Assembly (NCBI GenBank): GCA_946534105.1
Contig: CAMNCG010000005.1
Span: 1-46,551, forward strand
DNA: 46,551 nucleotides
Source of the DNA: an uncultured Verrucomicrobiota bacterium
GTDB lineage: Bacteria > Verrucomicrobiota > Kiritimatiellia > RFP12 > UBA3636
Direction of reading: 5' to 3'
Position 1 is the stretch's first letter. Each line of letters opens with the position of its first letter. Shown here one piece after another: positions 25,078 to 33,976 of the stretch. The notes beneath the pieces are model-generated. The model did no database searches and had not been told where the DNA came from. It saw only the letters and a list, made by a program, of their open reading frames with translations. Position numbers and translations under genes: made by a program.

Positions 25078-27576
25078 TTAGCTTTTGACTTCGGAGTATC
25101 GACCGGGGGCGAAAACGCGAGGTTCGCGGCCCGGGACGACGACGGTCGCGGTCGTGCCTTCGGGGATGGAGAAGTCCCAGCGCCACGCGCCGGTTTCGTC
25201 GTAGCGCCACGCGCTTTCGATTTCGCCCTGCGGCGAGCGGTAGCGCGCAGTGCAGTGGCCGACGCGCGGATCGGGATGCGGCGCCAGGACGAAGTGGCGG
25301 AAGCCGCCGCGCTCCGGGTCTTCGCGGATGCCGGCCATGGTGGAATACATCCACGCGACGATCGCGCCGTAGGCGTAGTGGTTGAAGGAGCGGTTGCCGT
25401 CGGCGAAGCCGCGGTCGCGCGTCCAGGCGTCCCAACTTTCCCAGACCGTCGTGGCGCCCTGGTCCACGGAGTAGAGCCAGCTTGGCCAGGCGTGCTGAAG
25501 CAGGAGCGAATACGCGAGTTCGTCGGCGCCGAGCTGCGTGAGGACGTCGAGCAGGATCGCCGTGCCGAGGAATCCGGTCTTGAGCCGTGTCCCGTGTTCG
25601 CGGATGTTCGCGAAAAGCGCGTCGCGCGTCGCGGCGGCGGGGGCGGGATCGAGCAGGCCGAGCTTGAGCGCGAAGAGCGCGGGGGTCTGCATGTCGCGGA
25701 AGAGCGGGATGAGCATCCCGTCCGACGGATCCACGAATTTTTCGCGCTGGAACGCGCGGGCGCGGCCCTCCATGGCGACGTAGTGCGCGGCGTCGGCGGC
25801 GCGATCGGTCTTTTCGGCCATTTCGCGCATCATCCGCGCGTCCCACAGCCAGTAGCAGCAGCCGAGGAACTGCCACAGCACGAGCGCGTCGGGCTTCACG
25901 GGCGGCACGTTCTTCACGCCGCCCACGTAGGCGCGGCCGCTCGCGGTTTCGAGCTTTTCGAGCGAGAGCCAGTCGGCCCACTGATGGTTGCGCGCTTCGG
26001 GAGAGGCGAATTTCATGTTCTCGACGAGCGCCAGATACCGCGCCATCGCGTCCCAGTTCTCGTCCACGACGCGGCGGTCGCCGAAGTGCCGCCAGATCGT
26101 GTAGGGCACGATGATCCCGGCGTCCGCCCAGCCGAACTGGTGGGCCGCCTCGCCGATCATGCCGGCAGGGGCGACGCCGGGAAACGAGCCGTCGGGATAC
26201 TGCGTGTCGCGCATGTCGCGCATCCACTTGCGGAGGAAGCCGTCCACGTCGGCGTTGTAGGACGCGGCCTTGGCGAACACCTGCGTGTCCGCCGTCCAGC
26301 CGAGGCGCTCCGCGCGCTGCGGGCAGTCGGTCGGGACGGAAAGGTAGTTGGAGCGCTGCCCCCAGAGGACGTTCGACACGAAGCGGTTCAGGGCGGCGTC
26401 GCCGGTTTCGAGGAATCCGGTCTCCGCCTTGGCGGAGATCGACGAAACCGGAATCCACCGGACGCGCCGGATTTCGGCCGCGCCGCCCTCGACCTCGATC
26501 GAGAGGTAGCGCCCTCCGTAATACGTGAACGTCGGATTCCAGGCCTCGACGCCGTCGCCCGCGAAGACGTATCGCGCCCGGGTGCGGGCGCCGCGGTATT
26601 CGGCGAAGTGCGCCGATCCGCCGGGACCGTCGCAGTTGCGCGACTTTTCGCCGTCGCCGTCGTTGAGCATCTCGGCGGGGCGCGCGGTCAGCGCGACGCC
26701 GCGCGCGGCGGAAAACTCGAATTCCGGCACCGCCGCGCAGTTCTGCCCAAAGTCAACGACGAGCGTTTCGCCGGGGCGGAGCGTCATCGGCGCGCGCCGG
26801 GCGCAGTCGAAGCGCTCCCGCACGACGACGCGGCCGAAGCGCTCGTCGTCCGCGCCCTCGACGCCGCGCCAGACGTAGGCCTCGACGGGATCCATCATGA
26901 GGTCGCGCCGCAGACCGACGCACGGCCCCTCCATCGGCACGATCTCGCCGCGGAACTCGGTGTTTTCGATGGCGGGGGCAAAGGACGGGGGCTGCGCCCC
27001 CGCACCCCCGAAGGCGCGGCGCGCGTCGTAGTCCTCGCCGTCGAAGATCGCGGCGTGGGTGACCGGGCCGGCGGCGCCAGAGGCGCGCCACGTCGCGTCG
27101 GTGCAGACGCGCGTCTCGGAGCCGTCGGGGTGGCGCAGCAGCAGCACCGCGCGGAAGGCGGAGCGTTTGCCGTGGAAGCGGACGATCTTGTCGCGCCACC
27201 AGCCGGCGGAGACGGCGGCGAGGAGTTCGTTGGTTTCGCCGGCGCCGGTTTTGAGGAGGGAGGTCACGTCGTAGCGGAACGAGTGCTTCGTTTTGGCGTA
27301 ATGCGTGAAGCCGGGCTTGAGGAAGTCCTCGGCTCCGACTTCCGCTCCGTTCGCCCAGGCACGGAAGACGCCGAGGCCCGTCATCGTCCACCACGCCTCG
27401 GAGACGGGCTTCGGGTTCGCGAAGGATTTCGTGAAAACGGCGGTGCCGTCCTCGGCCTCGGCCTTGCCTTTCCAGAGGTCTTCGGCCTCGTCACGCACCT
27501 TGGCGTCGGCGGCGCTGATCCAGATGGAGCCGTCCCAGAAGTCGGGGCGGGGGGGTGTGTGTTCTTGCAAATTCAT
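25078..27576 (-). CDS. GH78 alpha-L-rhamnosidase
   Basis: 832 residues, no signal peptide. The core motif VPTDCPQRAERLGWTADTQVF is the GH78 signature and includes catalytic-site acidic residues. N-terminal beta-sandwich domains (FTKSFANPKPVSEAWWTMTGLGVFRAW) and a C-terminal beta domain complete the family layout. It removes terminal L-rhamnose from pectic or other glycans, probably in the cytoplasm or released by another route. The ATG at 27576 overlaps the stop of the upstream hydrolase (ATGA on the minus strand), which fixes the start and shows coupling. A GC palindrome encodes part of a loop near residue 195. Confidence 0.9.
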   Translation of the reverse strand: MNLQEHTPPRPDFWDGSIWISAADAKVRDEAEDLWKGKAEAEDGTAVFTKSFANPKPVSEAWWTMTGLGVFRAWANGAEVGAEDFLKPGFTHYAKTKHSFRYDVTSLLKTGAGETNELLAAVSAGWWRDKIVRFHGKRSAFRAVLLLRHPDGSETRVCTDATWRASGAAGPVTHAAIFDGEDYDARRAFGGAGAQPPSFAPAIENTEFRGEIVPMEGPCVGLRRDLMMDPVEAYVWRGVEGADDERFGRVVVRERFDCARRAPMTLRPGETLVVDFGQNCAAVPEFEFSAARGVALTARPAEMLNDGDGEKSRNCDGPGGSAHFAEYRGARTRARYVFAGDGVEAWNPTFTYYGGRYLSIEVEGGAAEIRRVRWIPVSSISAKAETGFLETGDAALNRFVSNVLWGQRSNYLSVPTDCPQRAERLGWTADTQVFAKAASYNADVDGFLRKWMRDMRDTQYPDGSFPGVAPAGMIGEAAHQFGWADAGIIVPYTIWRHFGDRRVVDENWDAMARYLALVENMKFASPEARNHQWADWLSLEKLETASGRAYVGGVKNVPPVKPDALVLWQFLGCCYWLWDARMMREMAEKTDRAADAAHYVAMEGRARAFQREKFVDPSDGMLIPLFRDMQTPALFALKLGLLDPAPAAATRDALFANIREHGTRLKTGFLGTAILLDVLTQLGADELAYSLLLQHAWPSWLYSVDQGATTVWESWDAWTRDRGFADGNRSFNHYAYGAIVAWMYSTMAGIREDPERGGFRHFVLAPHPDPRVGHCTARYRSPQGEIESAWRYDETGAWRWDFSIPEGTTATVVVPGREPRVFAPGRYSEVKS
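26987..27001. repeat. GC palindrome inside the GH78 gene
   Basis: GGGGGC-TGC-GCCCCC, followed by GCACCCCC. It encodes the Gly/Ala/Pro-rich loop GGAGAQPP in the sense frame and looks like an inserted palindromic repeat. Confidence 0.5.
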
Positions 27577-30056
27577 TTTGCGTTCTTGAGCAAAGTCAGG
27601 TTCCTGAGAAAAAGGGTGCAACGGGTGCCGCGGGGATTGGCGCCGACGCGGATCGCGGAGACGGAGGCGGCGTCCATGCCGGGCGGCAGATCGACGCGGC
27701 GGCGCTCCCAGTCGCCGGTGGGCGGGTCGAACGGGATGAAGAGGTCGGGGCTCCCGTCGCCGAATACTAGCATGAGATATTGCGACTTGAAGTCGTTTTC
27801 GACCTTGTCCTGCTCGCTGCGGATCTCGAACTCAATGCGCAGGGTTTCCGCCAGACTTTCGCGTGGAAGGTCGAGCGCGCGCTCGGGATACATCCAGCGG
27901 TCGGCGGCGGCGCTTTTCCACGAGGCGTCGAATCGGAGCGAGCCGTCGGCGGCGTCGAAGGAGATCGAGTGCGCGTCGGCGGAGGAATTGGTTTTCCAGA
28001 GCGCCGGATCCTGCCAGGGCAGTTCGACTTTGCGGCAGGTCGCGGTGAACGCCTTGTCGAAAAGCAGCGGCACGGCGAGTCGGGAAATCGGGCGGCCCTC
28101 GAAGGCTCCGGAGAGGACCAGGGTGCTGGTCGACTGGCCGCTTGCCTGCGGCGCGAGCGTGCACTCGAACGCCACCGGGCCGTTGGGAAATGGCGGCACT
28201 TCGAATGGAGCGGCGGGCAGGCCGGACACGGCGGCGCCGGCGGTTTCCAGCATGCCGGTCTGCGCGGTGTCGGAGAAGTTCCAGAGTTCGACCGTGGCGC
28301 GACCGGCGTCGCCTTTCATCACAGCGAGCGTTTTGCGGCCCGAAATCTCGAAGTCGCGCGGGTCGAGGCGGATGCGCGGGACGAGGGGGGTGTTGCAGTG
28401 GCGCCGCTTCGCGGCTGCCCTAGGAGCGCAGGACAAAGAGGCGGCGGGGGAGAGTCCTCCGCCGGGGATGGCGAGATAGGCCGGGAAGCGCGTGGCCGCA
28501 AGTCGGAGCAAACCGTCGGGAGCGGGCGCGACCTCGGACACGCCGCCGCACATGTCCACGAGGCGGAATGAGATTCCACGCGGAGGTGCGAGCGTCCACT
28601 CCCGCGCGAAATCCGGCGTTGCCGCCACCACGCCGCCCGCGGCGGCGTCGATCGGGGACTCGCTCCAGAAGACCACGGTCTGCGAACCGTCGGGGTGTTC
28701 GTAGAGATGGGCGCGAATCCCATCGGGCGCGTCGAGCGGGCCGAGGAGCCGGGCGTCGCCGATTTCGCGCAGGAGCGTCGCCATGGCCGAGAAGACCGGC
28801 TTCACGGTGCCGTCGCGGCGGATGACGCCCCAGTCCTTGCGGCCGCCGCGCTCGTTGTAGGCGGCGAAGACGAAGAAAAACGAGCGCTCCACCCCTTCGC
28901 TTTGGAGCGCGATGGCGGCCTTGGGGTAGAACTCCGCCACGAGCAGCTCCTGCTCGGGAGAGTGCGCCTTGCGGCCCGCCATGGCGCCGTCGCTTTCCGG
29001 CAGACCCTCCATGTCGGTGCCGAACTCCGTGACCCAGATCGGGATGTCGGGAGCGCCGGCGGCGGCGAGGTCGGCGCGGAGTTTCGCGAACGTCTGCGGA
29101 TATTTCGAAATCGGCGCGTAGGTGTGGTAGTTGAAGGCGTCGAGATACGGGAGGACGTCGTTTTCGAGAAGCGCCTCGTAGTAGGGCGAGTTGTAGGGCG
29201 GAATCGAAAGACCGCCGTTCAGGACCGGAATGTCGGGGCGGACCGACCGGAAGGCGAGAGAGGCGACCTTCAGAAGCGAGGCGTATTCCCAGACCGGTTC
29301 CGGCGCGAAGGCGAGGTCCGGCTCGTTCCAGAACTCCCAGTCGTCCGCGCAGTCGCCGAAGGCGGTGGCGGAGGCGCGGCAGAAGTCGTAGAGGGCGCGA
29401 GGGTCGCCGGGAAGTCGGCGCCGGGGCTGCGCCCACGCGGGGCAGTCGTGGAACATCCCCGAAACGCCGATGCCGCGCTCGCGCAGCATCCGCGCGTTCG
29501 CGAGATAGCGGCCGAAGTCGGGCGGGGCGTCGGGCGACGGCTGGACATGGCGCCAGTGCAACCGGTCGCGCACGTGGCGGAAGCCGCAGAGCGCGAGCAG
29601 GTCCGCGACCGTGCGCTCGGTGTCGCCGCCGTTCCACGGGCAGAAAAACGCGCCGCGCCGCGAGATCGAGGAAAGCGCCGCGTCGGCGGCGAATGCGCGG
29701 GACGGAGCGCGGGACGGAGCCCGCGCATCAGGATGCGCGCCTTCGGCCACCACCGCAAGCGTGGCGAGGCGGGGCGGCGGGGGCGTCGTCACCACATCGT
29801 CGCTCACCATCGCGTAGTAGCCGGCCGGGAGCGGCGGGAGGGTCGCCTCGCCGCGCTCGTCGAACACACCTGCGGCGCCCTCCACCTCCCGGTTTCGCCA
29901 ATTGACGAGTCGCCATGCCGCGCCCGGTTCGCCGCCGCGCGCCACGACGGGCGCGTCTTCGACGGCGGCGTGGCCCGGCGCGTCGAACACGACGGCGGCG
30001 TGGGCCGATGCTGCAAAGGCGACGCACAGGAAAAGGAATGGCTGGCGATCTGTCAT
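27573..30056 (-). CDS. Secreted clan GH-A glycoside hydrolase (GH39-like)
   Basis: 827 residues with a signal peptide (PFLFLCVAFAASAHA). After a beta-rich N-terminal region, residues about 135-430 form a TIM barrel with acid/base Glu245 in WEFWNEPDLAF and nucleophile Glu344 in IWVTEFGTDME, the spacing of clan GH-A and similar to GH39 xylosidase/iduronidase relatives. The last 350 residues are beta-sandwich domains that may bind glycan. It is the first gene of a two-gene operon with GH78. Two insert-like repeats lie in frame (near residues 106-120 and 539-556). The exact GH family needs profile comparison. Confidence 0.78.
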   Translation of the reverse strand: MTDRQPFLFLCVAFAASAHAAVVFDAPGHAAVEDAPVVARGGEPGAAWRLVNWRNREVEGAAGVFDERGEATLPPLPAGYYAMVSDDVVTTPPPPRLATLAVVAEGAHPDARAPSRAPSRAFAADAALSSISRRGAFFCPWNGGDTERTVADLLALCGFRHVRDRLHWRHVQPSPDAPPDFGRYLANARMLRERGIGVSGMFHDCPAWAQPRRRLPGDPRALYDFCRASATAFGDCADDWEFWNEPDLAFAPEPVWEYASLLKVASLAFRSVRPDIPVLNGGLSIPPYNSPYYEALLENDVLPYLDAFNYHTYAPISKYPQTFAKLRADLAAAGAPDIPIWVTEFGTDMEGLPESDGAMAGRKAHSPEQELLVAEFYPKAAIALQSEGVERSFFFVFAAYNERGGRKDWGVIRRDGTVKPVFSAMATLLREIGDARLLGPLDAPDGIRAHLYEHPDGSQTVVFWSESPIDAAAGGVVAATPDFAREWTLAPPRGISFRLVDMCGGVSEVAPAPDGLLRLAATRFPAYLAIPGGGLSPAASLSCAPRAAAKRRHCNTPLVPRIRLDPRDFEISGRKTLAVMKGDAGRATVELWNFSDTAQTGMLETAGAAVSGLPAAPFEVPPFPNGPVAFECTLAPQASGQSTSTLVLSGAFEGRPISRLAVPLLFDKAFTATCRKVELPWQDPALWKTNSSADAHSISFDAADGSLRFDASWKSAAADRWMYPERALDLPRESLAETLRIEFEIRSEQDKVENDFKSQYLMLVFGDGSPDLFIPFDPPTGDWERRRVDLPPGMDAASVSAIRVGANPRGTRCTLFLRNLTLLKNAK
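28391..28440. repeat. Repeat-like insert in the GH39-like gene
   Basis: A 50-nt stretch with the hairpin GCCGC-TTC-GCGGC (28403-28415) and CCTAGGAGCGCAGGAC encodes LSCAPRAAAKRRHCNTP. This Cys/Arg-rich peptide is unlike its beta-rich surroundings. Confidence 0.45.
29695..29741. repeat. Tandem and palindromic repeat in the GH39-like gene
   Basis: Two exact 12-bp units (GCGCGGGACGGA at 29695 and 29707) followed by the hairpin CGCGCATC-AG-GATGCGCG (29722-29739). In the gene's sense direction it reads GCGCATCCTGATGCGCGGGC and encodes AHPDARAPSRAPSR, matching the element in the FAD oxidoreductase gene. Confidence 0.8.
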
Positions 30057-30067
30057 GTGATGTTTTT

Positions 30068-30115
30068 TTCTAGGATTCCAGGTTCCTAGGATTCGAGGCT
30101 TCTAGGATTCGAGGC
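30068..30115. repeat. Three tandem copies of a 16-bp unit
   Basis: TTCTAGGATTCCAGG, TTCCTAGGATTCGAGGC and TTCTAGGATTCGAGGC follow one another directly upstream of the GH39-like start codon. They lie between two minus-strand genes. Confidence 0.85.
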
Positions 30116-30130
30116 TGGACTTATAGATTT

Positions 30131-30150
30131 CTAGAATTATATAATTCTAG
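30131..30150. promoter_or_regulatory. Perfect 20-bp palindrome containing TATAAT
   Basis: CTAGAATTATATAATTCTAG is fully self-complementary and includes TATAAT, so it could be an operator and -10 box for the GH39-GH78 operon on the minus strand. It is AT-rich in a GC-rich genome. Confidence 0.5.
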
Positions 30151-30191
30151 TTTTCCGCCTTACCCTCCGCGCACTCGCGGCATTTCTCCTC

Positions 30192-33100
30192 CTACCTGAT
30201 CACCATCACGAAGGCCGGAGTCAGTACCTCGAACGAGCCTGGGCCGGAGAGGTATTCGGGGTGCGTCGCGGCGGAGACAATGCCGTACGTGCCGCGCCCG
30301 CCGAGGCGGAGGGAGCCAAGGCGCTGCGTCCCGGCGAATTCGAGTTCCAGCCGCGCCCCGGAGGCCACGGCGATCGTGGTCTCGGACGAAAGACCCGGCG
30401 TTTCCGGAACGTCGGCGGCGTCCACGGCCTTTAGCGACACCGCGTCGATGTGGGAGAGCCGGTCGTTCGCAGTTCCGGCACCGTCCCACCAGTCGCTGTC
30501 CGGCGCGCTCATGCCCTGTAGGTGGAGCGTGTACGTCCCGGCTTGCTGAACGCGGAACAGGAAGGCGTGCTCGACGAAGTTCGTCGAATCGACGTAGGTC
30601 CAGCCAATGTCGTTCGTCGCCGTGCCGCTCGTGAGGTAGGCGCGGATCGGGTTGCGGCCGTAGCTGTTGGGCGCGGCGCCCTGCGCGTGGCGGGACTCGG
30701 CCCAGAAGCGAAGCCGGTGGAACCCGGCGGCAAGCGCGAGCCCGGACTGCGAGATCTCGCTCTGGCCGCGGATCTTCGCGCGCATGACGCCGTCCACAAT
30801 GTTGACGTCGTAGTTCTTCGCGTCGCGGTCGAAGCGCTCCCAGACGGCGGAGGAGGAATATCCGGAGACGCTCGAATCGGCGTGGTTGTCGTAGGACCAG
30901 TCGTTCGCGTTGTAGTATCCGGCCTGGGTTCGGGAGGTGCACTCCTCGAACGAACCGTTCGAGAGCAGTTCTTCCGGATCGGCGACGGGGACGAGCGCGA
31001 GATTGTCCACGAGCGCGCCGCCCGAGGCCCTTGTCTGGCGCAGTTCGATCACGACGGCCTGGGTGCCGTCCACCGTGAACGAATCGGGGAATTCGACCGG
31101 GGCGAGCGCGTGCGACAAAACCGTGAGCGACCCCACCGACGCGGCGGCGCCGCCGCCGACGGAGACCTTCGCCTCAATCGTCGGGGCGGAGGAGATGTTC
31201 TGCCCGTTCACGCTCACGGTGGAGCGCCGGGAGGCGTCGAGCCGCAGACGGTAGGTTCCGGACGGCGGGACGAACTGCGACGTGGTGCGGGCGACGGCCC
31301 CGTCGCCGAAGAGGCCGAGCTGGGCGAAGCCGAAGACGTTCTCGCCGAAGCAGTCGTAGTAGCTGTAGAAGGCTCGGGTGTAGGGGCTGGTCTTCGAGCC
31401 GGAGTACGTGTTGTAGTCGCGGTTGTAGGCGGAAATACCCTGCTCGACGAGGGCGACGTTCGGAGTCGCGCCGGTGCCGAACGCGGTTTCGACGGCGAAC
31501 TCCCACCCTTCGGCCGTGTTGGCTGCGTTGAGAGTCGGACTGAGAAGCTCGACCGTTTCCTCGAAATCGCCGTTCGGAACGGGAATGGCGGCCGTGTCGA
31601 GTTCAGAATCCGGAACCAAGCGCAGGCGCAGGTCGTCGAAATCCACGGTTCCGTCGACGTTGGCGCTGTCGATGACCTTCGAGCGAAGGCGCAGCAGATA
31701 TGGAGTGCCGCCGACAAGGCGCGGTGTGCGGTAGTAAACGCGGTAGTAGGGGGAATCGGATTTCACAAGATCGCCGAACTTGACCATCGAACTCTCGTCT
31801 TCGCCGATGAAGAATTCAAAATGGTTGCGGTTGCCTTTGTTGAGATAGTTTTGGCGCCCGGAGGCGTAGAAGGAAAACTCGTAAACGCCGTCGGCGGGAG
31901 GCGTGACGGTGGCGGTGGCCTGGACGCCCTCGCCCTTGAGCATCATCACGGCGACTCCGTCCGGTGCCGGCCACGATGAAAAGTAGGTGTTGCAGGTGTC
32001 GAAATTGTAGATGGCCATGCTCTGGTTGTAGTAGCCCGTCAGATCCTCACGCTTGAACCCCGAATTCTGAGTGGAGGCACCCGCCGTGATGGTGACGCGG
32101 GTGTTGACGCGCGGATTCCGAAGATTCATGAGCGTTGCGTTGTTCGTGTAGGACTCGAACGAGGAGTCCGCCGGCTCCGCGACGATGGAATCGACCGCGG
32201 AGGGCGCGGCGGCGGGCGCGAGGCGCAGGACTCCGCCCGCGACCGAGACGGCGCTTTCCGGGAGCGTCGCGACCGAGAGGCGGCCGCGCCCGGACTTGGC
32301 GATGACGCCAGTCGCGCCGGGCGCCGCCGAAATCGCGTCGCCGCAAAGACCCGACTCCACGGCGTAGGCCGCGCCGGACTCCGGAACGGCCACGACCTCG
32401 GGCGCGAGCGGGAGGACGGCGGAGGCGTCGGCGTCAAACGCCGCCGCGCCCGCGCCGCCCACGGTCACGGGCGAGCCGGACTCCGGAGCAAACGTCGCCG
32501 TGCCACCCTCCAGGCGCACCGTCGGCGCCGCCGCGCACGCCGGGACGCCCCACTTGTCCATGAGATAGGCGCGCACCTGCATGCGCTCGGCGTCCGTCAC
32601 CTTGTTCGTGAAGACGACGGCCTCGAAAAGATAGTCGCCACCGTTGCGCAGGAGTCCCGCAGTCGCGCTCTGCGACGAGTCGCGGAAAAACGCCGAAAAC
32701 TGCGCGGGCCTGTCCGTGAGCTCGAACTCCATGAGGTGGAGACCGGTGTGGTTCTCCATGGAATCCGTCCAAGGATCGACGGACGCGCCGTCGAAGAACA
32801 TCCGCCCGGTGTCCATCGCTCCGGCGTAGGAGGTGCCGCCATACTGGAGAATCGCTGCGGAAAGGGAATAGGAGGAGTAGAAGTCGCGGACGGGAGTCGC
32901 GGAGCCGAGGTAGTTGCCGAGGATGTGGCCCCAGTGGTTGGAGACGGCCTGGACGAGAAACACGTGGAAGACGTTCTGAAGCGTCGTGTAGTCGAGCGTC
33001 CACTTCGCGCCGTCGGCCACCGAATCCGTCGCCTGCGCGGCGGACTTGAGGAGCAGCGACTGACCGCTCGCGCGCCCGCTCTCCGCGTCCGCGCCGCCGA

Positions 33101-33692
33101 ACCAGACGCCGGTTTTGCCGTAGGCGGAAACGACGGCGGGCGGAATCCCCTCGCCGCCGAGATGAACGGACGCGGACGAGTCGGTCCACCAGATCGGGGT
33201 TGCGCGCAGATAGCGCGAATCGGAAGCCGATGTGGCGCGCGCGTCGAGCCACTCGGCCACGAGTTGAGTAGCGTCGGGATGGACTTCCTGGCGATACGGG
33301 GTCCCGTTCGTCGCGAGGAGATTCGCCGAAGCGGCGTCCAGCCAGAGCGCGGCCTTTTCGTCGATGACCGACGGGCGCGCGATGGCCGGAGCGGCCCCGC
33401 CGGCCTGGAGCGTGAGGTTGCCGCCCAGAACGCCGATTTCAGGCGGCGCGGGCTGGACGACCGAGGCTGCGGGAAGCACGAGCGTCCCCGCGCCCGTCTT
33501 GTAGAGGCGGCCAGTGCCGTCCACCGACACGCGGTCCGTCTGCGTTGCGGTTTCGCCTGCGGCGATGCGGATTTCCGCGCGCTCGCGCCAGCCGACATCG
33601 ACCGTGCCGGCGGCGACCGGCGCCGCGGCGAACGCCGCCGCGAGCAGCGCCGCGCAAAGGCGCGCCGTCGACCGTTTTGTTGATTTCTTCAT
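30192..33692 (-). CDS. Giant secreted surface protein 2 (paralogue of protein 1)
   Basis: 1166 residues. Signal peptide (STARLCAALLAAAFAAAPVAA) then VGWRERAEIRI and RLYKTGAGTLVLP, matching the N-terminus of giant protein 1. A LamG-like domain ends VVFTNKVTDAERMQVRAYLM, again parallel. Three modules open ADSSFESY, VPNGDFEET and LSNGSFEEC and look like carbohydrate-binding jelly rolls. The C-terminus (GARLELEFAGTQRLGSLRLGG to VMVIR) aligns with protein 1. I chose the ATG at 33692, which starts the signal peptide and has GAGGGA upstream. It precedes the GH39-GH78 operon by 135 nt and faces the esterase fusion. Probable glycan-binding extracellular protein; function unproven. Confidence 0.85.
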   Translation of the reverse strand: MKKSTKRSTARLCAALLAAAFAAAPVAAGTVDVGWRERAEIRIAAGETATQTDRVSVDGTGRLYKTGAGTLVLPAASVVQPAPPEIGVLGGNLTLQAGGAAPAIARPSVIDEKAALWLDAASANLLATNGTPYRQEVHPDATQLVAEWLDARATSASDSRYLRATPIWWTDSSASVHLGGEGIPPAVVSAYGKTGVWFGGADAESGRASGQSLLLKSAAQATDSVADGAKWTLDYTTLQNVFHVFLVQAVSNHWGHILGNYLGSATPVRDFYSSYSLSAAILQYGGTSYAGAMDTGRMFFDGASVDPWTDSMENHTGLHLMEFELTDRPAQFSAFFRDSSQSATAGLLRNGGDYLFEAVVFTNKVTDAERMQVRAYLMDKWGVPACAAAPTVRLEGGTATFAPESGSPVTVGGAGAAAFDADASAVLPLAPEVVAVPESGAAYAVESGLCGDAISAAPGATGVIAKSGRGRLSVATLPESAVSVAGGVLRLAPAAAPSAVDSIVAEPADSSFESYTNNATLMNLRNPRVNTRVTITAGASTQNSGFKREDLTGYYNQSMAIYNFDTCNTYFSSWPAPDGVAVMMLKGEGVQATATVTPPADGVYEFSFYASGRQNYLNKGNRNHFEFFIGEDESSMVKFGDLVKSDSPYYRVYYRTPRLVGGTPYLLRLRSKVIDSANVDGTVDFDDLRLRLVPDSELDTAAIPVPNGDFEETVELLSPTLNAANTAEGWEFAVETAFGTGATPNVALVEQGISAYNRDYNTYSGSKTSPYTRAFYSYYDCFGENVFGFAQLGLFGDGAVARTTSQFVPPSGTYRLRLDASRRSTVSVNGQNISSAPTIEAKVSVGGGAAASVGSLTVLSHALAPVEFPDSFTVDGTQAVVIELRQTRASGGALVDNLALVPVADPEELLSNGSFEECTSRTQAGYYNANDWSYDNHADSSVSGYSSSAVWERFDRDAKNYDVNIVDGVMRAKIRGQSEISQSGLALAAGFHRLRFWAESRHAQGAAPNSYGRNPIRAYLTSGTATNDIGWTYVDSTNFVEHAFLFRVQQAGTYTLHLQGMSAPDSDWWDGAGTANDRLSHIDAVSLKAVDAADVPETPGLSSETTIAVASGARLELEFAGTQRLGSLRLGGRGTYGIVSAATHPEYLSGPGSFEVLTPAFVMVIR

Positions 33693-33769
33693 CGTTTTCG
33701 TCCCTCGTTTTGGAATGGTTTCGAACTTCGCGCCGGCGGCGACGGACTGCACCGCCGCCGACACCGACG

Positions 33770-33798
33770 ATCCTAGTGCGGAAAACGAAAATCCGCAA
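33770..33798 (-). promoter_or_regulatory. Promoter of giant surface protein 2
   Basis: On the minus strand TTGCGG (33798-33793), a 17-nt spacer and TAGGAT (33775-33770), 77 nt before the ATG. Confidence 0.6.
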
Positions 33799-33835
33799 CC
33801 CCCAAAGTGATGTTTTCAACAATAAATTCATCCCT

Positions 33836-33864
33836 GAAACAACGAAACAAAACTAGGTTGAAAC
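33836..33864 (+). promoter_or_regulatory. Phased GAAAC repeats, candidate regulator site
   Basis: GAAAC occurs at 33836, 33844 and 33860, spaced by 8 and 16 nt, 38 nt upstream of the -35 of giant protein 2. AraC-type regulators often bind direct repeats. The sequence GTTTC also occurs in the candidate operator near the module 1 regulator. Confidence 0.3.
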
Positions 33865-33976
33865 CGACCATGCCAAGTAGTATTCTTCGCGGCGTTGCTC
33901 CATGGAACATGTACCCGATTGGCTTCATGATTCGCAATTTTCCACTGGACGCCTTTCCATCCTTCACCTTTTCCCC

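Larger units (their letters stand above)
33693..33976. other. Divergent regulatory region between giant protein 2 and the esterase fusion
   Basis: 284 nt without a supportable gene, notably AT-richer than its surroundings. It holds the surface-protein promoter, phased GAAAC repeats and several possible start codons for the esterase gene. Confidence 0.6.

Noticed and set aside
25255-28479. 1074-codon open frame on the plus strand
   Set aside because: It is antisense to GH78 and the GH39-like gene and shows no domain; its composition is typical of GC-driven shadow frames.
30068-30115. Tandem repeats as a possible CRISPR array
   Set aside because: Units are 15-17 bp and directly adjacent with no spacers, and no cas genes are present.
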